From positions 1 through 15,372 of the forward strand of contig CAZQIC010000117.1 of NCBI GenBank assembly GCA_964593555.1: 15,372 nucleotides of DNA. Reading direction: 5' to 3'. Positions 1 to 7,800 of the stretch are shown here, one piece after another. The notes beneath the pieces were generated by a model that had not been told where the DNA came from, did no database searches, and saw nothing but the letters and a program-made list of their open reading frames with translations. This DNA is from CAZQIC01 sp964593555. GTDB taxonomy: Bacteria > Bacteroidota > Bacteroidia > JAFLBG01. The stretch's first letter is position 1. The number at the start of each line of letters is the position of its first letter. Made by a program: the position numbers and the translations under genes.

Positions 1-72
1 TAGATACGATTTTATTAGATTGTTTTTAACATTCTATTTTTAGAACTCCCCATTAATTATCCTTTTTTTTAT

Positions 73-80
73 TACTTTTG
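73..80 (+). promoter_or_regulatory. Bacteroidota-type -7 promoter box (TAnnTTTG)
   Basis: The box reads TACTTTTG and matches the Bacteroidota sigma-factor -7 consensus TAnnTTTG exactly. It lies 32 bases before the ATG at 113, a normal spacing for this phylum. No clear -33 TTG/TTTG box was found at the expected distance. Confidence 0.5.
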
Positions 81-112
81 CCGCCATTAGTTACCTCTAG
101 AAAAGAATACTT

Positions 113-1708
113 ATGAGAACAGCCCCAATTCTTGCAACTGCCGCGTTGCTATTACTATCCCAATTAATTTTTTCTCAAGACGGTCCAAAACACGAAAACC
201 TTGGCCCTAACATTAACACCACAACTTCGGAATTAACGTTCCTGATTTCCGCAAACGGAAAAAGCTGTTATGTGTTAAGAGATGGGCATGCGGACAATCT
301 TGCCAAACAGGACGTTTGGTACAGCTATAAAGATCCGAGCGGCAACTGGATACCGGCAATTCACGTGGGCAAACCAATTAACACCGGAAGAAACGCAAGT
401 ATTTTCGCTTTATCGGTTGATGAGAACCAAATATTAATGCGGGGCTCCTATGTTGATGGTGAATACGAGGGTTCGGGTATTTCTGTTTTAACAAAAAACA
501 AAAAAGGAGAATGGGGCGAACCTAAAAAATTAGAGATAAAAAATTTCACAAAATATTCTGACATGGGCAGCTATAATACGGCCCGGCTTAGTAATGATGG
601 CAAAACACTACTTTTCAGTTTCTCTGATAAAAGCAATGATGAGAACGGTGATATTTATATTAGTCATTTGATCCTAAGAGAAAAATGGAAAAAACCAAAA
701 TCCGTTAAAGACTTCACCAGCTTTGTAAGTAAACTTACTCAAAACAACTCCTGGAGTGAACCGCAAAAAATAAAATCATTAAGTATAAAATCTGATGATG
801 AGCTGGGTCCATACCTTGCTTCGGATGGAGTTACTATGTATTACTCTACCAATAAAGCAGGGGGCTTTGGCTCGAATGATATTTGGATGGCAAGAAGGTT
901 AGATTCTACCTGGCAGAATTGGACCGAACCCGTAAACCTCGGCGCAAAAGTAAATACAGTTAAATGGGATTCATATTATGTATTGGATGCAAAAGGTGAG
1001 TATGGTTATTTAGCCTCTTCATTAAATTCCCTTGGTGAATCGGATATAGTAAGAGTAAAACTTGCTGAAGAAATTAGGCCAAAACCGGTGATTCTTATTT
1101 CGGGAAAAGTTTATAACGCTAAAACTAAATTGCCAATTGGAGCAAACATAGAATACGAAAATCTTGCTGATGGAAAAAACGCGGGAGTAGCTGTTTCAAA
1201 CGAGGCAACGGGTGAATATCGCATTGTGCTTCCTTATGGAGTAAATTATGGCTTCATGGGATACGCGGAAAAATTTATCCCGGTTTCTGATAACCTCGAC
1301 CTTACAACAATAGCGGAATATAGAGAGATCGAACGCGACCTTTATCTTGTTCCTTTAGAAGTTGGATCAACTATCCGTCTTAACAATATCTTTTTTGATA
1401 TTGGAAAAGCTACACTGAGGCCTGAGTCTTATCCTGAATTGGATAGGCTGGTTGGCTACATGGGCCAAAACTCTAAAATGGTTATTGAATTATCAGGGCA
1501 TACCGATAATGTTGGGTCTGATGAAGCTAACTTAAAGTTATCAGGGGACAGAGCACAAGCCGTTATGGACTATGTATTGTCAAAAGAAATACCCGCAGAT
1601 CGTATAACATCAAAAGGTTACGGAGAAACAAAACCGGTGGGAAGCAATGATACGGACGAGGGAAAACAACTAAATAGAAGAGTTGAGTTTACTATTATAA
1701 AGAATTAA
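113..1708 (+). CDS. OmpA-family protein with PD40 propeller and carboxypeptidase-regulatory-like domain
   Basis: This 531-residue protein is probably periplasmic or outer-membrane associated and binds peptidoglycan through its C-terminal OmpA domain. Residues 1-22 form a signal peptide ending ...LIFSQ. Residues about 30-315 hold WD40-like PD40 blades, with W-x-x-P motifs at W79, W134, W192, W214 and W270 and a typical blade core (SDG...YYSTNKAGGFGSNDIW) at 237-258. Residues about 327-400 look like a carboxypeptidase-regulatory beta-sandwich (ISGKVYNAKTKLPIGANI). Residues about 421-531 are an OmpA domain with FFDIGKATLRPES, SGHTDNVGS (D465) and LSGDRA (R480); D465 and R480 match the known diaminopimelate-binding pair. 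The ending NRRVEFTI is also typical. PorE-type T9SS proteins share the propeller-CRD-OmpA order, but no N-terminal TPR module is visible here, so a T9SS role is not claimed. The spacing between W192 and W214 is anomalous (see findings). Two beta-barrel genes follow. Confidence 0.9.
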   Translation: MRTAPILATAALLLLSQLIFSQDGPKHENLGPNINTTTSELTFLISANGKSCYVLRDGHADNLAKQDVWYSYKDPSGNWIPAIHVGKPINTGRNASIFALSVDENQILMRGSYVDGEYEGSGISVLTKNKKGEWGEPKKLEIKNFTKYSDMGSYNTARLSNDGKTLLFSFSDKSNDENGDIYISHLILREKWKKPKSVKDFTSFVSKLTQNNSWSEPQKIKSLSIKSDDELGPYLASDGVTMYYSTNKAGGFGSNDIWMARRLDSTWQNWTEPVNLGAKVNTVKWDSYYVLDAKGEYGYLASSLNSLGESDIVRVKLAEEIRPKPVILISGKVYNAKTKLPIGANIEYENLADGKNAGVAVSNEATGEYRIVLPYGVNYGFMGYAEKFIPVSDNLDLTTIAEYREIERDLYLVPLEVGSTIRLNNIFFDIGKATLRPESYPELDRLVGYMGQNSKMVIELSGHTDNVGSDEANLKLSGDRAQAVMDYVLSKEIPADRITSKGYGETKPVGSNDTDEGKQLNRRVEFTIIKN

Positions 1709-1756
1709 TAATATTAACAAGTTATTATCCTTAACATTTTAATAAGCAAATAAATT

Positions 1757-1764
1757 TAATTTCG
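1757..1764 (+). promoter_or_regulatory. Possible -7 promoter box, one mismatch
   Basis: The sequence TAATTTCG differs from TAnnTTTG at one position and lies 25 bases before the ATG at 1789. It could drive the two barrel genes independently of the OmpA gene. No -33 box is evident, and no convincing terminator separates it from the upstream gene. Confidence 0.3.
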
Positions 1765-1788
1765 CGTTAACAACTCAAACCCAAAACT

Positions 1789-2490
1789 ATGAAGAAAAAA
1801 TTACTTGCATTCGCTTTGGCCCTAAGCGGTCTCTGCGCTACAGCACAAGTAGGGATTAATTGCCAGTATTTTCCAGGGATTCAACTTGGCTCCGTAAAGG
1901 TGAAAAACACAATTGGCGGAGTAGAAAGTAAATACCGATTCGCAGCAGGACTTCCACTTATGATGATAGACCGTGTTGGCGCAAAATGGTATTTTAATAT
2001 TGATATGAACGCGCTTTATTATGGTGCTACGCAAACAAACAAGGCAAACGCAGATAAAATTAAGATTGCAAAATCAGAAGGTGGTTTTTTTGCCGGACGT
2101 GTTGGTTATTTATTTGGCAAAGGTGATCTAAGAAGATTTGGAATTAACCTTAACGTTGGATACATGACTTCAAACCTTGATTCAACCAAACAGGTTTTTG
2201 ACACTAAAAAATATGTAAACCTTGGCGGAGGATTAATATACTATCAAAAAATAGGAGGCAAAATTCGTGTTGTTGCTAAACTTGGATATGAAATATATTC
2301 TGCCAAAAAGTTTTTAACATCAGGGAAAGGAACTTATTTTGAAGGGACAATCGGATACTCTTTATTCCAGAAATTCGGCGTGTCAGTAATGCCGTGCTTT
2401 TATTCTAAAAAGTTTGAATATCTTAATGCAACTGACAAAGCTAAAGTTTCTTCTTTTGTATTGAGAATGGGATTAACAAAATACCTATAA
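1789..2490 (+). CDS. Probable outer-membrane beta-barrel protein (8-strand size class)
   Basis: This 233-residue protein starts with a clear signal peptide (MKKKLLAFALALSGLCATAQ, cleavage near residue 19/20). The mature part alternates polar and hydrophobic/aromatic residues in short strands separated by turns, for example GKWYF-type strands at 65-75, GFFAGRVGYLFGKGD near 99-113 and FEGTIGYSLFQKFGVSV near 184-200. The last strand ends in VLRMGLTKYL. This size and pattern fit the small OMP_b-brl porin-like families common in Bacteroidota. No catalytic motif was recognised. It follows the OmpA-type gene by 80 bases and precedes another barrel-like gene by 17, so an envelope operon is likely. 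The function is unknown. Confidence 0.75.
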   Translation: MKKKLLAFALALSGLCATAQVGINCQYFPGIQLGSVKVKNTIGGVESKYRFAAGLPLMMIDRVGAKWYFNIDMNALYYGATQTNKANADKIKIAKSEGGFFAGRVGYLFGKGDLRRFGINLNVGYMTSNLDSTKQVFDTKKYVNLGGGLIYYQKIGGKIRVVAKLGYEIYSAKKFLTSGKGTYFEGTIGYSLFQKFGVSVMPCFYSKKFEYLNATDKAKVSSFVLRMGLTKYL

Positions 2491-2507
2491 CCCTTTAAAA
2501 ATATTCT

Positions 2508-3518
2508 ATGAAAACTACATATAAACATATACTTGCAGTAGCTGCAGGAATGATATTTTCACTTGGGGTCTATTCACAAGGTAGCGTTACTTACCGTGTT
2601 ACAAAAGATGACCCTTATGATATAAAAAACTTTTCTCTTGCAATTGACCCTTTTTGGGTTGATTTAAACGGACAGAACGGATATGCATTTGGCTGGGGAT
2701 TAAGAGCTGATTATTTGATGGGGAAACGTTTGCAATTGAATTTCGATATGAGAACTGGCTTTGGAACAAAAGGCTATAACATCAATGATAAGAACACAAG
2801 AAACTACACAGCCTATGAAGGAGCTATAGGGTTAGTATTAAGAAACAAGGTTAGGTCCAGAAACCTTCCTATTGTTTTAAGTTCATCTTCCTATACATCA
2901 GGTGGCTATACATACACTAGCACAGTCTCTATTAAAGGCGGTGTTTCCGCTAAAATAAGAAGACTGACAATGCTCCAAGGTGGTATGTATCTTATGACCA
3001 ACTCCGTAAATTATTCCAAACTTAACGACAGCCTAATCACATTTGAAAATGACGGGAAAACATTTACATACAGGGATTCGGCAACTGCCTTAGGTTTGGG
3101 TGGCTACGGAGGAACTGGGTCGACCGTATTTTTTGGTGGATTTAATTTCAAAAAAATTCACCAATTGATCGTTGATGTTGACGGTTACGGTATAAGATCT
3201 AACAAACGTTATTCTGACTTCTTCATACATGCAATGTTCGCTCCTATTGTTGGTATAAAAAATTACGAGCAGGATGGTATAAAATACAACGTTAAATATG
3301 ATAACAAAAAATTGATAGGTTGGAGAATGGGCTGGTTTTATCGTCAACCAAAAGATCAAGGTTTTAGTATGAAATTTGAATTTGGACAAAGGCCTCTCTT
3401 AGCTACCAAATCATCTGCTGCATCATCTGGTAAATTTAATTTCACAGATATGTATTGCATGTTCACTTATGGATTATACATACCATTGAAAGTAAAACCT
3501 ATTGCTGAAGAAGAATAG
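2508..3518 (+). CDS. Putative outer-membrane beta-barrel protein of unknown function
   Basis: This 336-residue protein was not assigned to a named family. An N-terminal signal peptide (residues 1 to about 24, ending GVYSQ) marks it for export. The rest is rich in Gly, Tyr, Phe and Asn with alternating amphipathic strands, for example FGWGLRADYLMGKRLQLNFDM near 62-82, FFGGFNFKKIHQLIVDVDGYG near 208-228 and IGWRMGWFYRQP near 270-281. These suggest a membrane barrel of roughly 12 or more strands. It ends with a strand-like segment (MFTYGLYIPLKV) followed by a short acidic tail. It lies 17 bases after the preceding barrel gene with no terminator between them, and a strong terminator follows its stop, so it is read as the last gene of the unit. 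It lacks the usual PorP/SprF start and I did not call it that. Confidence 0.65.
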   Translation: MKTTYKHILAVAAGMIFSLGVYSQGSVTYRVTKDDPYDIKNFSLAIDPFWVDLNGQNGYAFGWGLRADYLMGKRLQLNFDMRTGFGTKGYNINDKNTRNYTAYEGAIGLVLRNKVRSRNLPIVLSSSSYTSGGYTYTSTVSIKGGVSAKIRRLTMLQGGMYLMTNSVNYSKLNDSLITFENDGKTFTYRDSATALGLGGYGGTGSTVFFGGFNFKKIHQLIVDVDGYGIRSNKRYSDFFIHAMFAPIVGIKNYEQDGIKYNVKYDNKKLIGWRMGWFYRQPKDQGFSMKFEFGQRPLLATKSSAASSGKFNFTDMYCMFTYGLYIPLKVKPIAEEE

Positions 3519-3541
3519 ATAAGTTGATTTTAGTTTAACAC

Positions 3542-3572
3542 AAAAACGCCTCCACACAATGGAGGCGTTTTT
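3542..3572 (+). terminator. Strong intrinsic terminator, probably bidirectional
   Basis: A perfect 13-bp stem (aaaaacgcctcca / tggaggcgttttt) encloses the 5-base loop cacaa. The GC-rich core is flanked by A5 on one side and T5 on the other, so the hairpin has a U-tract on either strand. On the + strand it closes the barrel-gene unit ending at 3518. On the - strand it could end ttcA transcripts that read through the small ORF, since no terminator lies between 3767 and 3784. Confidence 0.9.
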
Positions 3573-3625
3573 GTTTTATAATAGTTTTATAACAATACGA
3601 ATGCAATGGCGTAACATTTCGAAAA

Positions 3626-3633
3626 TATTTTTG
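3626..3633 (+). promoter_or_regulatory. Bacteroidota-type -7 promoter box upstream of a small ORF
   Basis: The box reads TATTTTTG, an exact match to TAnnTTTG, and lies 26 bases before the ATG at 3660 and downstream of the terminator at 3542-3572. It therefore cannot serve the upstream genes. The only + strand ORF it can serve before the converging ttcA is the 35-codon one. Confidence 0.5.
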
Positions 3634-3659
3634 TGTGTATAAAAACTAACACGACACAC

Positions 3660-3767
3660 ATGAAAAATATCACAACTGACCAACTCAACAAAAACAATTA
3701 TTTGCTGATCCACATTTTATTGATCATTGTCTTAGCTGCAGGAAAAATTATTTTAAAGGGTATTTGA
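3660..3767 (+). CDS. Small putative single-pass membrane protein (35 aa)
   Basis: This short ORF runs from ATG at 3660 to TGA at 3765-3767. The protein begins MKNITTDQLNKNNYLL and continues as a hydrophobic stretch (about residues 14-28, LLIHILLIIVLAAGK) that could form one membrane helix. The tail is short and basic (KIILKGI). Support for it being real comes from an exact -7 promoter box 26 bases upstream, an isolated position between a terminator and the 3' end of ttcA, and the polar-then-hydrophobic-then-basic composition. No named family was recognised. Its 3' end stops 16 bases before the converging ttcA stop. The alternative is a non-coding transcript antisense to the ttcA 3' UTR. Confidence 0.5.
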   Translation: MKNITTDQLNKNNYLLIHILLIIVLAAGKIILKGI

Positions 3768-3783
3768 GAAGCAGAAAAATTTC

Positions 3784-4587
3784 TTAATCAACGGGGAGCT
3801 TGTCCTTTTCAGAAACTAAATTTTCGAAATCATAAAGTGATTTGTCGAACATATGAGACAAATGTATGTTCTTCATTGCTGTATAAATAATTTCTTTCCT
3901 GTCCTTATATTTCTCTTCCCACTCCTCCATCATTTTTTTAACCACCTTACGCTGCATATTTTCCTGTGAGCCGCAAAGATTGCATGGTATTATCGGGAAT
4001 TGTTTTTGAGACGCATAATCTGCAATGTCTTTTTCCTTACAATAAGCTAATGGCCTGATGACCACATGCCGGCCGTCATCAGTTTTAAATTTTGCCGGCA
4101 TTGCTTCGAGCTTTCCACTGAAAAACATATTCAGAAAAAAAGTTTCCAGTATATCCTCGCGGTGATGGCCGAGTGCAATTTTAGTCGCTCCAATTTCATC
4201 AGCTACATCATATAATATTCCTCTGCGTAACCTGGAACAAAGACTGCACATTGTTTTTCCTTCAGGTACTTTTTCTTTTACAATGCTGTAGGTATCGCGT
4301 TCAACAATTTTGTAATCAACACCCAGATCACTTAAATATTTTGGCAAAATATGTTCAGGAAAATCAGGCTGTTTCTGATCAAGATTAATCGCTACAATTT
4401 GTATCTTATTTTGCATTGCCAATTGCACCTGCAAAAGCATATCCAGCATGGTATAACTATCCTTCCCTCCCGATAAACATACCATTACCTTATCTCCAGG
4501 AACTATCATGGAAAAATCATCCATGGCATCCCAGACTGCTTTACGTAAAGTGTGTTCAAGTTTTTTAAACTCTGTTTGTATAGGCAT
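3784..4587 (-). CDS. ttcA: tRNA 2-thiocytidine(32) synthetase TtcA
   Basis: TtcA is a cytoplasmic ATP- and iron-sulfur-dependent enzyme that converts cytidine-32 of certain tRNAs to 2-thiocytidine. The 267-residue protein has the PP-loop ATP-binding motif SGGKDS at 39-44. It has the two CxxC pairs expected for the [4Fe-4S] cluster, C114/C117 (CSLCSRLRRG) and C202/C205 (CNLCGSQEN), and the family signature GHHREDILETFFLNMF at 140-155. The reading frame stays open upstream to 4710, but I chose the ATG at 4587 for three reasons. Homology begins at MPIQTEFKKLE; the 41 extra residues are Ile/Phe/Cys-rich and unlike the family; and an exact promoter box sits inside the would-be extension at 4605-4612. 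The gene is monocistronic, converges on the small ORF and diverges from the giant secreted-protein gene. Confidence 0.95.
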   Translation of the reverse strand: MPIQTEFKKLEHTLRKAVWDAMDDFSMIVPGDKVMVCLSGGKDSYTMLDMLLQVQLAMQNKIQIVAINLDQKQPDFPEHILPKYLSDLGVDYKIVERDTYSIVKEKVPEGKTMCSLCSRLRRGILYDVADEIGATKIALGHHREDILETFFLNMFFSGKLEAMPAKFKTDDGRHVVIRPLAYCKEKDIADYASQKQFPIIPCNLCGSQENMQRKVVKKMMEEWEEKYKDRKEIIYTAMKNIHLSHMFDKSLYDFENLVSEKDKLPVD

Positions 4588-4604
4588 AGTCTTTAAACTG
4601 TTTA

Positions 4605-4612
4605 CAAATATA
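4605..4612 (-). promoter_or_regulatory. Bacteroidota-type -7 promoter box for ttcA
   Basis: Read on the - strand the box is TATATTTG, an exact TAnnTTTG match, 17 bases before the ATG at 4587. Transcription would start only a few bases before that codon, which rules out the longer ORF start at 4710 as the main start. Confidence 0.5.
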
Positions 4613-4811
4613 CTCACGCCCTTAATACACACGCTTTTTTGTCTGTAAAATAAAGTAGCAATGCATATAATAAACTTAAACAATAAACAACTAAATATAT
4701 TGATTATCAAATGCTTACAGTAAAATAAGACTTAATAAAAAGATATAATAAAACAAAAGAGATGTCTGTTTAAACGACTCTTATTCTATTTTTAATCAAA
4801 CCAAAAACACA

Positions 4812-7800
4812 ATGAAGCAACCCACACTCCCCTTGCTTAACACAAACACAAAAAGGGTTTTTATTTTTTTAATTCTTTTTTCAATGAGCAGTCTTCATCT
4901 CCTCGCTCAGCTAACGCATGACCATGAACAAGGCCAGGGCTTTATCCCGAACAAGGGACAAACGGTTGATATGAACTTTCAACAAAGAAGTGATATACTA
5001 TTTACAGGCGAATCGGGAAATGCAAAAATATTTTTAAAAAAACAGGGGTTCAGCTATGTGGTTAACAATATTAACTGGATACTGCGCGATGAGGCAAAGA
5101 ACAAAAAATTGGCCGGCCAGGAAATAATCGAAGAAGATAAAGAAGAGAACGATATGTTTTCTGTACAAAGAATTGATCTAGATTTTATTGGCAGCAACGA
5201 ATCACCGTCAATAAGCTCAACGTATGAATCTACAGAGCAATATAACTATTTCCTTTCTTACCTTCCAAAGCCAGTAATTGGTGTGCACTCTTTCAAAGAA
5301 GTTTCGTATCAAAATATTTATACTAATATAGATGTGATATGTTACACAGCCAGTCAAAAAGGTTTTAAGTATGATATCAATGTGAGACCGGGAGGAAACG
5401 TTAACGACATAGCAATGGAATATTCCGGCGCCGAGAACGTGACGGTTACAAACGGGGTATTAAAAATAAAAACTGCATTTGGAGAAATAGGAGAATGGAT
5501 GCCAAAAATTTATCAAATAATAAATGGAAAAATAATTAACATAAGCGGAAACTATATTTTATCAGAAAATAATGGTGATGAAAAAACCGCCAAAATAAAA
5601 TTTGATATTGATAGTTACGATCATAATTATCCATTAACTATTGACCCTTGGGTTACCTTATTGGGAGGCAGCGGCAATGATGCGGGAAAATCAGTTGCAG
5701 TCGATCAAAACACAAAAGATGTTGTGTTTTCTGGGACCACGAGCTCTATAAATTTTCCGGTAAGTTCAGGAGGCATTTTCCAGGCAAGTTTAAGGGGAAC
5801 TTCCGATGCATTTGTTTGCAAGTTTGGAACCAATGGAAATCTTATCTGGAATACATACTTTGGAGGAACGGGTGCAGATAAAGGAGCAGGAATATGTATA
5901 AATACAAACAGCGAAATAGTTATTACAGGCAATACAAGTTCTCCTTCTTTTCCTCTTGTAACAGCGAGTTCATTTCAACCAACCTACGGAGGTAATATTG
6001 ACGCATTTATCACCCAACTATCATCGACCGGATTACCTCTCTGGTCGACATACTACGGAGGTAACGATAAAGATGGAGGAATGGATGTTGCCTGCGATTT
6101 TCAGAATAATATAATTGCAACAGGTTTTACAAATTCGGCAAACTACAATGTTCTGAATGCGTTTCAAAATAATATCAGAGCCGTTGGCACTAATCTTTTC
6201 GATGCTTTCATAGTAAAATTTAATAACAGCGGTGTAAGACAATGGAATACATATTTTGGCGGAAGCGGTGGAGACATTGGATACGGCGTGGACACAGATC
6301 CTTCAGGAAACATTGCGATTGTTGGACAGGCCGCAAAATATCAAAACTTCATAGACTTTCCAACAACCCCGGGGGCCTTTAGAACCGTTTATGGAACCCC
6401 TGGTGCAGGGGTTGCCATGTTTCCGGATATTTTTCTTGCAAAGTTCAGGCCCAACGGAACCCTTGATTGGTCTACACTTTATGGAACATGGGAGGGAGAT
6501 TGGGGAATGGCAGTAGCATTCAACGACGTAACCGGGGATATTGGTATAACCGGAATGACCTGGAGTGGAAGGTTCCCTGTTTCAGGAAACGCTTACCAGA
6601 ATTTTAAAAGCAATCTTCTAAACGCTTTTGTTGTAACATTTTCAACAGCCGGCACACGCTTGTTCGCAACATATTTAGGAGGAAGCGGAGGAAGCGGATT
6701 AAGCCATTGTTATGGCACAGGAATTGATTTTGCACCTGACGGAAGTATTGCTATCACAGGCGATACATATGATGATGTATTTCCGGTTTCAGCTTGTGCA
6801 TTTCAAAGCGGACAAGAAGGTAGAGAAGATAATTTCTTGGCGCTTTTTTCTTCCGACCTTGATTCATTATTATGCTGCACTTATATAGGAGGCGGATTAA
6901 GACCCGCACCTCCGGGATTAGAAGACAATGAAACATTTGCAGAGAACGGCGGAGATGAAGGAGGAGGATCACTTGCTATAGATGGCGGATATGCTTACAT
7001 AGCTGCAAGCTCACCAGGCGCCTACCCTACTACTGCAAATGCACACCAGAGAAATGGCAGAGGACTTTATGATGCAGCATTTTCACAATTATGTTTATAC
7101 ACCTGTGGTAACCCAGGCATCAATGTTAATTTATCTTCTGTGAGACAAGTGTGCGTTGGCAAACCTGTTGACTACATTGCAAATGACAACTCCTGTGATT
7201 CACTGCATAGCACATATTTATGGAGTTTCTCGGGAGCTACGCCATCCTTTTCTACGGATAAAAACCCAGTTGGTATTCGTTACAATGCTGTAGGTACATA
7301 TCCAATAAAATTAGTAATTACCACACCCTGTGGTTCCGACTCTGTTGTTCAAACTAATTACATGACAGTTGTAAGGCCGCTTGCCATCATAAACTCACTA
7401 GACAATGTTGCATGTTTTGGCGCAGCAACAGGCGCAGCGAGAGTTGGTGCGATTGGCGCTACTGCTCCATACAGTTATGTTTGGTCGGGAGGCTTTGGAA
7501 CAAATGTTAGTGCAACAGGATTAAGTGCAAATACTTATAGCGTAACAATTACGGATGTAACAGGATGTTCTTCAACAACCGCTGTAACCATAACCCAGCC
7601 GCCATTGCTTACATCAACAATAACATCTTCACCCGCAAAATGTAATGGAACTGCAACCGGAACTGCAACTATTTCTGTAAATGGCGGAACACCCGGATAT
7701 AATTATTCATGGTCGGGAATTGCACAAACCTCACAAAGTGTATCCGGGCTTGCAGCAAATAATTATACAATGGTTGTGACTGACCAATACGGCTGTACTG

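Noticed and set aside
2508..3518. Calling the second barrel a PorP/SprF T9SS component
   Set aside because: It lacks the characteristic N-terminal sequence of that family, and the neighbouring OmpA-type protein lacks the TPR part of PorE, so T9SS machinery is not supported here.
3660..3767. Assigning the small membrane ORF to KdpF or a toxin family
   Set aside because: Only size and one helix are shared; no kdp genes or antitoxin partner lie nearby and no signature residues match.
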